A DNA stretch of 23,346 bases from Brevundimonas sp. UBA4609 (GTDB lineage: Bacteria > Pseudomonadota > Alphaproteobacteria > Caulobacterales > Caulobacteraceae): NCBI GenBank assembly GCA_002386585.1, contig DGIZ01000230.1, positions 1 to 23,346 on the forward strand, written 5' to 3'. The notes beneath the pieces are model-generated. The model saw only the letters and a list, made by a program, of their open reading frames with translations. It searched no databases and was not told the DNA's origin. Shown here in pieces: positions 9,776 through 17,354 of the stretch. The stretch's first letter is position 1; each line of letters starts with the position of its first letter. Both the position numbers and the translations under genes were made by a program.

Positions 9776-10393
9776 ATGCATCTATTTCTTGAGAAGGATA
9801 TCCGCGCGCGAGCCCGGCGCCGGGCACGAGCGGAGCATTCGAGCGTGGAAGAGGCGCTGCACCGCGCAGCGCACAGACGTCGCGACCACTATGACATTTT
9901 CCTCTCCCAGACGATCCGGGACGCGGAAATCGTCCTAGGCGTCTACGATGTCCTCACGGAAGCTGGCTATTCCGTCTTCTGCGACTGGATTGAGGCCCCG
10001 CTTAAGGACCGCCACGAGGTCTCTCCGGCCAACGCCGCCTATGTCCGAAGCGTCATGGGGATCTGCGACACGCTGCTGTTCATCGACGGTCCCGGCGCTG
10101 CGCAATCACTCTGGATGTGTTGGGAGCTCGGCTGGTTCGACGGAGCCCGCGGCCCGGTCGCCATCCTGCCGGTGACCAATGAGCCGAAAGCCTACTACTA
10201 TGGGCGGGAGTTCCTGAGCCTTTACCCCTACGTCACGGTCGATGAGAAAGGCAGGCTCAGCGTCGTTCGGCCCGCCGTACCGAGCCCGAACGGTTTCATG
10301 ATTATTGAATCGCCCAACTGGACCGCGTTCGACGCTTGGAAAAGCGGCAAACGAGGTATGAGGCCGCGCGTTTACGGGCCTTGGCGCAGTTAG
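9776..10393 (+). CDS. TIR-domain protein with a basic N-terminal helix
   Basis: A 205-residue protein. After a strongly basic N-terminal helix (RARARRRARAEHSS, residues 10-23), a TIR domain spans about 38-150. It has YDIFLSQTIRDAEIV (39-53), YSVFCDWIE (65-73), a strand DTLLFIDGPG (98-107) and SLWMCWELGWFDG (111-123). Trp113 and Glu117 form the WxxxE active-site pattern. The C-terminal 50 residues are unassigned. It starts 9 bases after the SLOG gene, with only a weak ribosome site. It is the fourth TIR of the run and differs from the other three, so these are not recent duplicates. Role inferred: NAD-based signalling or effector. Confidence 0.83.
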   Translation: MHLFLEKDIRARARRRARAEHSSVEEALHRAAHRRRDHYDIFLSQTIRDAEIVLGVYDVLTEAGYSVFCDWIEAPLKDRHEVSPANAAYVRSVMGICDTLLFIDGPGAAQSLWMCWELGWFDGARGPVAILPVTNEPKAYYYGREFLSLYPYVTVDEKGRLSVVRPAVPSPNGFMIIESPNWTAFDAWKSGKRGMRPRVYGPWRS

Positions 10394-10405
10394 AGAACCT
10401 CATCC

Positions 10406-10564
10406 ATGCAGACATTATCCGGCGACCAACTTGCAGCGCGGACCCCCAACGCCTCATGCATCCGCTGCGGCCGGGAGGCCGATCGGGCCAGGTCCATGAC
10501 TTGGACGATTCAGGGGGGGCGTTTCTATTGCGCACCGTGCGCTCGGAACGAAGGGCTTTACTAG
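10406..10564 (+). CDS. 52-residue zinc-ribbon-like small protein
   Basis: A short frame between the last TIR gene and the DUF5677 gene encodes a protein with two paired cysteine knuckles, CIRCG (18-22) and CAPCA (42-46), spaced by 20 residues around GGRFYC. This is the layout of a small zinc ribbon. Gaps are 12 bases upstream and 16 bases downstream, which fits an operon gene. The ribosome site is weak. A longer frame overlapping it shows no recognisable features. Possible roles are a nucleic-acid or protein-binding accessory. Whether it is translated is not proven. Confidence 0.6.
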   Translation: MQTLSGDQLAARTPNASCIRCGREADRARSMTWTIQGGRFYCAPCARNEGLY

Positions 10565-10580
10565 TGCTGGGAGGCGGTAG

Positions 10581-11663
10581 GTGATTTCCGATCTAGACGA
10601 TCAGATCCACGACTTCGTCGAAGATATGCTCGCAAAGGGAAAGACCCTCGACCAAGCGACAGCGTTGGCGGGGGAGGTGATCGAGCAATCATTCCCCGAG
10701 ATTTACAAGGCCACCGTCGCGGCGCTGGACCAGTCTCGACCATCGATGTTGAAGCGCGCGCGCACCGACCAAGCCCAGTTCGAGAAGCGCAATCTTCGGC
10801 GGTGGCGCAAGGCATTCGATTTGATCGATGTTGTCGCTGAGATCGCAGGAGAGGTCGGCGGTGCCTTCAATGAACACCACCGCAGCACTGCCCTCGGTGA
10901 TCGAGACTACGTGTTCGAGGCCGTTGTCTCATTGCATGCGCGATCGCTGCTTATGGCGCGCGAAGCCATCCATCTTTGTAAGGGCGGCTATGCTGATGGG
11001 GCTCTCAGCCGCTGGCGGAGCATGCACGAATGCAAGGTCGTCGCGATCTTTATCGCTGCTCATGGGCAGGAAGTAGCGCATCGATACTTGGCGTCGTTCG
11101 ATTGCGCAGCTCTGAAAGCGGCGCGAGAGCTCAACAAGGTGGTTGGGCTGCCTGGCTACGACGAGGGCTTTTCTGCCGAAGAGATTACTCAGCTAGAACA
11201 GCATGTCGCCGCCATTTGTAACGAGATGGGCCCAGAGATGCGGAATGACTATGGCTGGGCCGGGAAGGTCTTGAAGAGCCCAAAGCCGACTTTTGCGAGC
11301 ATTGAAGCAGCCGCTGGCCTTGCTCACGAGCGCCCCCGCTATCGTTGGGCATCGCAGCATACCCACGCGAGTGCGAGGCCCCCTGGCAGGCTCCTCGGCG
11401 CTGTCGAAGCTCTCCAGCCCCTACACGTTGTCGGACCCAGCAACTCTGGGATGGTCGACCCGCTCCAATTCGTCGCGCTTACGTTGGCGGAAATTACCAA
11501 AATCATGCTGTCCGTTCGCCCAACTATCGATGGCCAGATGTACGGCGCAGTCCTCGATCATTACGCCGGTCAGGTCGGCGCGACGGCGTTGAGTGAGGAA
11601 GAGGCATCCCTGAAAAAAGCCAGGGCAATAGTCGAGCGTCAGCAAGGCGCATCTGGTCGCTGA
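10581..11663 (+). CDS. DUF5677-domain protein
   Basis: A 360-residue, largely helical protein. The segment at 121-150, ending in GYADGALSRWRSMHE, is the conserved core I associate with DUF5677, a family with no established activity that is often found in defence islands. An Arg and a His in this core (RWRSMHE) could be catalytic, but this is speculation. The GTG start has a good ribosome site (GGGAGG, 10569-10574, 6 bases upstream). It follows the zinc-ribbon gene by 16 bases and closes the operon; a convergent gene begins 140 bases on. It may be the effector of the TIR/SLOG cluster or an unrelated passenger. Confidence 0.8.
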   Translation: MISDLDDQIHDFVEDMLAKGKTLDQATALAGEVIEQSFPEIYKATVAALDQSRPSMLKRARTDQAQFEKRNLRRWRKAFDLIDVVAEIAGEVGGAFNEHHRSTALGDRDYVFEAVVSLHARSLLMAREAIHLCKGGYADGALSRWRSMHECKVVAIFIAAHGQEVAHRYLASFDCAALKAARELNKVVGLPGYDEGFSAEEITQLEQHVAAICNEMGPEMRNDYGWAGKVLKSPKPTFASIEAAAGLAHERPRYRWASQHTHASARPPGRLLGAVEALQPLHVVGPSNSGMVDPLQFVALTLAEITKIMLSVRPTIDGQMYGAVLDHYAGQVGATALSEEEASLKKARAIVERQQGASGR

Positions 11664-11802
11664 GCTTCTCAAAGACCGATCTTCAACGAGTCCCGCCCGA
11701 CCACCGCGTCGCGTTTCTGGGCTTAGGACTAGCTGACGAGACGTCGAGCCTGTTGGCGATAGCGATGATTATTATCAATGCACATAACGATCAGGGGTGC
11801 AT

Positions 11803-12663
11803 CTAGGCTGGCACGATCGCCATGCCGAACCGACCCGGCTCAAGCACCGCTCTTTGAATAGCAACTTCGCCGTAGCCTGCTGCAACATAACCTCTGATGG
11901 CGGCCTCGTCCTCCGGCTGGATACGCGGGCCTAGGGTCACAGACTCCAGCTCGTCTTGGTGAAAACCTAGGTCTTCAAAATCAGACTGCTCGTTCCTGCC
12001 GTCTCCCGAATAGATGCGCTGTTCTTGCTCGTAGGCGAATGCATTGGATTTCGTGTAGACAAGCCGCTCTATCACCCTGCCCGCATCGAAGTTTGCCCTT
12101 CCTGCTAGGACATCGGAGAGCTCTTCATTGTCGGTGAGCACGGGCATCTGATCCACGTAGTTCACAGGGCGAGCCTCGGTCCATGGACTGTCTAGCCCAG
12201 GCACATTCCGAAAGCCCAGAACAACTCCGGTGTGTTGGCCAGCATAGTGGGTCCACATAAGGACGTTTTCAGGAGCTGTGGTCAGGCAGAGAATCTTACT
12301 GTTTCGGAGGTGTTCCCGCGCCTGGGCTTGGAAACGGGGCAGCACGGCGTCGCCTCCGGCAAGGCTATCATCAAGCGCTCCGCCCATGTTTACTTCGAGT
12401 TGTTCAAGGGTCCAAGCTGGCATGCGACCGCGCATGGCGCGTATTATGGCCCCGATTAGATTTGCGTGCGGGACCGGCTCCGGTCCGTACAGATCATCCC
12501 ACATTTTCTGGAGTGCGAGCCTGCGCACTTCATCGCGATCAATGTCTATCCGGAGATCGAACTGGACGTCGAACGGGTCGTTGAAAGTCCGAGGCGTAGA
12601 CCACCGAAGCCTCCGCGCCTCCAAGACAATCCGTCCTGTCGTAGCGGTCATGAACTTGAACAT
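11803..12663 (-). CDS. DUF2971-domain protein
   Basis: A 286-residue protein from the ATG at 12663, with MFKFMTATTGRIVLEARRLR at the N-terminus, TFNDPFD (26-32), ILCLTTAPENVLMWTHYAG (124-142) and GVVLGF (146-151). These are the conserved blocks of DUF2971, a family of unknown biochemical function that turns up in phage-defence and mobile regions. A TTG at 12723 would extend it by 20 atypical residues and overlap the upstream gene, so I rejected that start. It follows the MNT-HEPN gene by 56 bases on the same strand and probably shares its transcript. The 139 bases between it and the convergent DUF5677 gene hold nothing I recognise. Confidence 0.8.
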   Translation of the reverse strand: MFKFMTATTGRIVLEARRLRWSTPRTFNDPFDVQFDLRIDIDRDEVRRLALQKMWDDLYGPEPVPHANLIGAIIRAMRGRMPAWTLEQLEVNMGGALDDSLAGGDAVLPRFQAQAREHLRNSKILCLTTAPENVLMWTHYAGQHTGVVLGFRNVPGLDSPWTEARPVNYVDQMPVLTDNEELSDVLAGRANFDAGRVIERLVYTKSNAFAYEQEQRIYSGDGRNEQSDFEDLGFHQDELESVTLGPRIQPEDEAAIRGYVAAGYGEVAIQRAVLEPGRFGMAIVPA

Positions 12664-12719
12664 AGTCGCCCCGCTATCGAAATGACCCGGCGCCCGGCGA
12701 GGATCGCTTCTGGCGCATT

Positions 12720-13637
12720 TCAACCTTCACTGACGCCACTCAACTCTTTCAATCGGTCACGGCAAATCGTCTCTATCACGTCCTTGAGCGCTTCCAGTCG
12801 TTCCAGCATCCAGGCGAGTTCGTCAGCCGTCACCCGATAATGCTCGGAGTACCTCGCCTTCACGTAGGCCGCGCGAAGCAACTCGAAGCACCGCTTCTGG
12901 AACTTCGACTCCGTCGGCCAGACCTCTGCCAGTCGCGCGTCAATCGGCTCGGCTGCATTCCGCAACCGGACCAGGTTGTGGGACTTGGGCGTGTACAGCG
13001 TCGCAACCAGCAGGACCGCATTGTAGAAATGTTCGGCCGCCTGATGCAGATCGAAGGCTGCGATCTTGGGCGCACCGTCGTCAATGGCGTGCTGCGCTTG
13101 CCGAAGGAACTGTTGGCCTGCCGTGAAATGCTCACGATAGAATTTCTCAGCTTCCTTTAGTGCGGCGTCGCTCGGCAACGGCTGGGGGTCGATGAGGGGG
13201 CGATCTGGCTCTTCAAACAGCACCACGCCTTCTCGCACGATGTCCGCGAAGAAGTACCGGCCCTGGGCCAACTGGTCGTTCACGTCATCGAGCGAATGAA
13301 TGATCAGGTCGGCGGGTGTGCGGAGATTGGCGCCGGACGCGAGGTCCGCGCGCAGACGCTTCTCGGCGCCCTCCCAGAACTCCAGCACATCCGTCAGCTT
13401 CTCGTCGCTGACGACGACGAGCAGATCGAAATCGGAGAAGTAGCGCCCGACCGGGTCCTCGACCCAGTCACCCCGGGCGTATGATCCGTAGAGGATAACC
13501 TTGAGGATCTGACCGTCCTTCACGCCCTCGGCGCGACGGTTGGCGATGGCCTTGCGGAACTCGTCCTTAATGACGCCGAGTACGTGCTCAAGCTCGCGGC
13601 GTTTGCCGAGCGGCAGATGGTCAAGACTCGTCTTCAT
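12720..13637 (-). CDS. fused nucleotidyltransferase (MNT) and HEPN protein
   Basis: A 305-residue protein. The N-terminal half has the polymerase-beta-type nucleotidyltransferase motif GSYARGDW (51-58) with the metal-binding acids in SDFDLLVVV (68-76). The C-terminal half (about 180-290) is a helical HEPN domain with AAFDLHQAAEHFYNAVLL. In two-gene MNT/HEPN toxin-antitoxin pairs, HEPN is an RNase toxin and MNT silences it by adding nucleotides to it. Here both are on one chain. I do not see a clean RX4-6H catalytic motif, so RNase activity is uncertain. The ATG at 13637 gives MKTSLDHLPLGKRRELEHVL, a start I recognise for this family; a longer GTG-type start is less likely. It lies directly downstream of traC-traD. 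Confidence 0.85.
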   Translation of the reverse strand: MKTSLDHLPLGKRRELEHVLGVIKDEFRKAIANRRAEGVKDGQILKVILYGSYARGDWVEDPVGRYFSDFDLLVVVSDEKLTDVLEFWEGAEKRLRADLASGANLRTPADLIIHSLDDVNDQLAQGRYFFADIVREGVVLFEEPDRPLIDPQPLPSDAALKEAEKFYREHFTAGQQFLRQAQHAIDDGAPKIAAFDLHQAAEHFYNAVLLVATLYTPKSHNLVRLRNAAEPIDARLAEVWPTESKFQKRCFELLRAAYVKARYSEHYRVTADELAWMLERLEALKDVIETICRDRLKELSGVSEG

Positions 13638-13714
13638 CCGGCGAGTCTTGCCGTTACCGCCGCGCTTCGCAAGGCGAAGCTCCTCGCGGCCGGCTCTGTG
13701 GTATTCGCGACGGA

Positions 13715-13987
13715 TCACCATGGGGCGGGAGCATCGCCGCTGGGGGACTCCTTGTCACCCCTGAAGGCGCGCCGTCCCCGGTGCGCCAGAACCGCCATGG
13801 CCGCGTCGCGCCGATCAGATTGCAGCATCGCGGCGACGGCAAGCAGGCCGCCGAGGATGGCGTTACGGTCGTCGCCCGTGAGTTCGACCAGGCCTGCCTT
13901 CTGCACGAGGCCGCCCAGTTCAATCAGGTGGCGGGTCCGGGCGCGCCGCGCGTCCTGACGCTCCTGATGTTCGCCCCGCCGCTGCAT
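13715..13987 (-). CDS. traD: conjugal transfer protein TraD (Ti-type accessory)
   Basis: A 90-residue protein with ARRARTRHLIELGGLVQKAG, the signature of the small TraD accessory proteins that sit beside traC at the oriT of Ti-type plasmids and islands. They are thought to help the relaxase act at oriT, not to be the large coupling ATPase also called TraD. The ATG at 13987 starts 4 bases after the traC stop. An in-frame GTG at 14080 would overlap traC by 89 bases, so I prefer 13987. Confidence 0.8.
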   Translation of the reverse strand: MQRRGEHQERQDARRARTRHLIELGGLVQKAGLVELTGDDRNAILGGLLAVAAMLQSDRRDAAMAVLAHRGRRAFRGDKESPSGDAPAPW

Positions 13988-13991
13988 CGCC

Positions 13992-14300
13992 TCAGCCCGG
14001 CGCGTCAGGGCTGGAATCCGGGCCAGCCTTTGGGTCGTGATGCGGAGCGCCTGCCGCAACGGCGCGTTTCCGTTCGCCACGAAAGAAGGCCTCGCCCCGC
14101 TGGCGCCACTGGCTTCGGGTCTGGTCGTTCTTCTCGGCCGCTGCAGCGTTCAGCGCGCCCATGAGGATGTCGGCGCCCAGGGCGTCGGCACCGCTGGCGA
14201 TGACGAGTTCGCCGAGTTGTGTGACCCGGCGCGCCTTCAGCGCGGCGGCGCGCTCCGCCAACACTGCGAGTTCGGCGTCGATGTCCCTGGGCTTTCGCAT
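13992..14300 (-). CDS. traC: conjugal transfer protein TraC (Ti-type accessory)
   Basis: A 102-residue protein, MRKPRDIDAELAVLAERAAA at the start and VTQLGELVIASGADALGAD in the middle, matching the small TraC family encoded with traD next to Ti-type relaxases. It probably assists relaxosome assembly. Its start codon lies inside a strong hairpin (14298-14339), which points to translational control. It is the first gene of the minus-strand run traC, traD, MNT-HEPN, DUF2971. Confidence 0.8.
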   Translation of the reverse strand: MRKPRDIDAELAVLAERAAALKARRVTQLGELVIASGADALGADILMGALNAAAAEKNDQTRSQWRQRGEAFFRGERKRAVAAGAPHHDPKAGPDSSPDAPG

Positions 14301-14339
14301 GATGACGGCTCTCTCTTCCTACGAAGAGCCGCCATCATG
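14298..14339 (-). promoter_or_regulatory. hairpin covering the traC start codon
   Basis: Two 15-base arms (14298-14312 and 14325-14339) pair at 14 of 15 positions, with the odd pair a T opposite C/G-type mismatch. On the minus strand the traC ATG is in the distal arm, and its purine-rich ribosome site (AGGAAGAGAG) spans the 12-base loop and the start of that arm. In RNA this would hide the start codon. As DNA it could instead be a binding site for a repressor or relaxosome protein. Confidence 0.6.
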
Positions 14340-14399
14340 CTTCGGTCCCGCCATACGCGCGCCCCCGTAAGTCTGCGGTGGTGCGTGGGCGTGAGGGGC

Positions 14400-14840
14400 C
14401 TACTTGGCCGCTGGTTTGCGGCCGCGTTTAGCCGGCTTGCGACCGCCCTGGCCGAGGCCCATCGACTTGGCCAGTTCCGACCGCGCGGCGGCGTAGTTCG
14501 GCGCCACCATCGGATAGTCCTTCGGCAGGCCCCACTTGGCGCGATAGTCCTCCGGGGTGAGGCCGTACTTGTTGAACAGATGGCGCTTCATCGACTTAAA
14601 GGGCTTGCCGTCTTCCAGGCAGATGATGTGGTCCGGCGTGATGCTCTTCCGGATCGACACCGCAGGCGCCTGCGGCTCGGGCTCGGGCACCGCAACCTGC
14701 GTCGTGCCGGCCAGCGCGCCATGCACGCCCGCGATCAGGCGCGGCAGGGCATCGGCGGCGATGGCGTTGTTCGACACGAAGGCCGAAACGATATCGGCGG
14801 TCATGCCGATCAGGTCGGTCTCGGCGGTCAGATCATCCAT
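14400..14840 (-). CDS. mucR: MucR/Ros-family transcriptional regulator
   Basis: A 146-residue protein with the MucR/Ros core [37 protein letters not shown] and [20 protein letters not shown]. These regulators bind AT-rich DNA and control virulence, polysaccharide and plasmid genes in alphaproteobacteria. In Ros the zinc finger uses two Cys and two His. Here Cys74 and His87 remain, the second Cys is Asp77, and the two candidate last His are Lys91 and Tyr92, so zinc binding may be weak or absent, as is known for some family members. The C-terminal tail [15 protein letters not shown] is basic and AT-hook-like. It likely regulates the adjoining transfer genes and oriT region. Confidence 0.88.
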   Translation of the reverse strand: MDDLTAETDLIGMTADIVSAFVSNNAIAADALPRLIAGVHGALAGTTQVAVPEPEPQAPAVSIRKSITPDHIICLEDGKPFKSMKRHLFNKYGLTPEDYRAKWGLPKDYPMVAPNYAAARSELAKSMGLGQGGRKPAKRGRKPAAK

Positions 14841-14974
14841 GCATTCAGGTCCTGATGGTGGGGGGAGTAGTACGGCTCAGCCTTGCACGTCCCCTCCCGC
14901 CAGGAAACCGGACGCGATGAAGGATCGCGGCTTTCCGCCTCCGTAGACTTGCGGGACGCCAGTCCCCGTCACGA

Positions 14975-15018
14975 CGGACATGCTGTCCGGAGTGCGCGCT
15001 TATACGTCGTTCCGACGT
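14975..15018. other. oriT: candidate origin of transfer (oriT, MOBQ type)
   Basis: Two hairpins lie just before traA: CGGACA TGC TGTCCG (14975-14989) and ACGTCG TTC CGACGT (15004-15018). On the minus strand the second hairpin is followed directly by TAAGCGCGCACT (15002-14991). An inverted repeat followed by TAAxTGCGCCC-like sequence is the layout of the RSF1010/R1162 and Ti-plasmid nick sites, as I remember them. A CGACGTATAA string is shared in style with the Ti site. The location between traC/traD/mucR and the relaxase gene is where an oriT is expected. Confidence 0.65.
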
Positions 15019-15043
15019 GCGCTTTACTCGGGGCGCTGCGGTC

Positions 15044-17248
15044 GTGGCCATCTACCACTTCTCTGCCAAGATCATCTCGCGATCGACCGGCCGCAGCGCC
15101 GTGGCGGCAGCCGCCTATCGCTCGGCGTCGCGCCTTTTCGACGAGCGCACCGAGCAGCCCTTCGACTACAGCCGTAAGTCCGGCGTCCTGCATTCGGAAA
15201 TCCTGCTGTCAGATGACGCGCCTGAGCGCTGGTCCGATCGGCAGGCGCTCTGGAACGAAGTCGAGTGGGGCGAGAAGCGAAAGGACGCCCAGCTCGCGCG
15301 CGAGATCGAGTTCGCCCTGCCCAGAGAGATGAAGCCCGACGACGCCATCGAACTGGCCCGCGCATTCGTCGAGCGGGAGTTCGTGCGACGCGGCATGGTC
15401 GCCGATCTCAACATTCACTGCGACATCGGCGAAGACAGCCTGCCCAAGCCCCATGCGCATGTGATGCTGGCGTTGCGGGAGGTCGGTGCCGCCGGGTTCG
15501 GCGCCAAGGCGCGGGACTGGAACAGTGCCGCCCTTCTGGAGCATTGGCGCGAAGCGTGGGCCGAGCATGTGAACGCGCGCCTGGCCGAACTCGACCACGA
15601 CATCCGCATCGATCACCGCAGCCTCAAGGATCAGGGCATCCACCTTGAACCCCAGTTCAAGATCGGCGCGGCCGCCGCGCGATCTGAAGCGCGCGGCCGG
15701 GCCTCCGAACGGGCCGACCAGCACCGCGACATTGCGCGCCGAAACGGCGAGCGGTTGCTGCGCAATCCAGCCGTCGCGCTCGAAGCCCTGACGCACACGC
15801 AGGAAACCTTCACCCGCCATGACGTGGCGCGCTTCGTCTTCCGCCACACTGACGGCAGGGAACAGTTCGACCGGCTCCACGCAAGAATACTGGCGTCGCC
15901 GGAATTGGTGCCGCTGGGAGCCGATGAGCGCGGGCGGGAGCGCTTCACCAGCCGCGACCTGATCCGCGCACAGGAGGCCATGCTCCGGGCGTCTGACAGG
16001 CTGGAGAGCCGGTCTCACCACGCCATCACCGAACGCTCCGGCCGCGCGGCCAGGGCGGAAATGGCGGCCTTGGGGCGACCGCATGGCGACGAACAGGTAC
16101 TGGCGGTGGCGCACGTGCTGTCGGCAGGGTGTCTGGCGGCGGTCGTCGGCTACGCCGGGACCGGCAAGAGCACGGCGCTCGGCGTGGCACGCGCAGCCTG
16201 GGAGTCGGAGGGCTACCGGGTGGTGGGCGCGGCGCTCAGCGGCATCGCGGCGGAGAATCTGGAGAAGGGATCGGGCATCCCGTCGCGGACGCTGGCGAGC
16301 CTGGAGTACGCCTGGGAGCGCGACCTGGACCACCTGACGCGCGACGATGTGCTGGTGATCGATGAGGCGGGCATGGTCGGGACGCGGCAGATGCGCCGCA
16401 TCCTTGAAGCGGCCGAGTGCGGCGGCGCCAAGGTCGTGATGGTCGGCGATCCGGAGCAGCTTCAGGCCATCGAGGCCGGGGCTCCATTCCGGCGGCTGGT
16501 TGAGCGGCATGGCGCCATGGAGATCACCGAAGTGCGCCGTCAGCGCGACGACTGGCAGCGGGCGGCGACCAGAGAGCTGGCGACGGGGCGGACCTAGGCC
16601 GCGATCGCGCGCTACGACGCCGCTGGCGCCATCCACGGACATGGCACGCGCGATGACGCGCGGCGGGCGTTGGTGGCGGACTGGATGGCGGACCGGGCGC
16701 GCGATCCAGCCGCATCACAGATGCTGCTGGCCTACTCGCGGGCGGACGTGGCGGCGCTCAATCGACTAGCGCGTGAGACGCTGCGAGCAGCCGGAAAACT
16801 GGGGCCGGATCAGGTGGTGGAGACTACGAGCGGGGAAAGGTCCTTCGCGGTAGGGGAACGGGTGATGTTCCTGCGGAACGAACGGTCGCTCGGGGTGAAG
16901 AACGGGACGCTCGGGACGCTGACCGCGCTCGACCAGTCATCGATCGGGGTGCGGCTGGGTGACGGCCGAAACCTGCGGTTCGACCGCAAGGAATATGCGG
17001 ACCTGACGCACGGCTACGCCGCTACGATCCACAAGATGCAGGGCGCGACGGTCGATCGAGCCTACGTCCTCGCGAGCCGGCACATGGATCGGCATGCGGC
17101 CTATGTGGCGTTGAGCCGGCATCGGGACGCAACGAAGTTGCGGTATGGGCGCGAGGAATTTTCGACAATCCAAGCGTTAGCCCGCAACTTACAAGAGCGT
17201 GGCCTCGATCGAACTCAGGCCGCTCTCTCGCTAGTGCGCTCGCGATAG
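15044..17248 (+). pseudogene. traA: MOBQ relaxase-helicase TraA, broken by an in-frame TAG
   Basis: The frame encodes a Ti-type relaxase fused to a helicase, but a TAG at 16595-16597 splits it into 517 and 216 residues. Both halves are in the same frame and otherwise intact. The GTG at 15044 gives VAIYHFSAK at the N-terminus and puts the likely catalytic Tyr at residue 25, as in MobA of R1162. The metal-binding HAH is at 137-139. The helicase part has Walker A GYAGTGKST (369-377), a DEAG Walker B and GDPEQLQ. After the stop come the UvrD-like motifs THGYAATIHKMQGATVDRAY and YVALSRH. A GTG at 15017 would overlap the oriT hairpin and is unlikely. At about 734 residues it is shorter than typical Ti TraA. 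The first part could still nick DNA. Confidence 0.85.
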
Positions 17249-17342
17249 TTGGTCGCGCCGAAACAGGCTGAGGTTGTGGAAGGCGCAGAAAAGCCTCTCG
17301 CCAATAACGCCCGGCAAGCTTAGGTATTCACGTGCGATTCTT

Positions 17343-17349
17343 GGGGAGG
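17343..17349 (+). promoter_or_regulatory. ribosome binding site setting a TTG start
   Basis: GGGGAGG sits 5 bases before a TTG at 17355, a near-ideal placement. It selects this TTG over the upstream TTG at 17274 for the OLD-like gene. Confidence 0.75.
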
Positions 17350-17354
17350 AACGA

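Noticed and set aside
10336..10584. 82-residue open frame between the fourth TIR gene and the DUF5677 gene
   Set aside because: It overlaps both neighbours and lacks any motif, whereas the overlapping 52-residue frame has two CxxC knuckles and fits the gaps.
15209..16642. 477-residue open frame antisense to traA
   Set aside because: The plus-strand frame has clear relaxase and helicase motifs; the antisense product has none.
16670..17248. A separate gene for a UvrD-like C-terminal helicase fragment
   Set aside because: It is in the same frame as the upstream relaxase and continues its helicase motifs, so it is the 3' part of a broken traA, not an independent gene.
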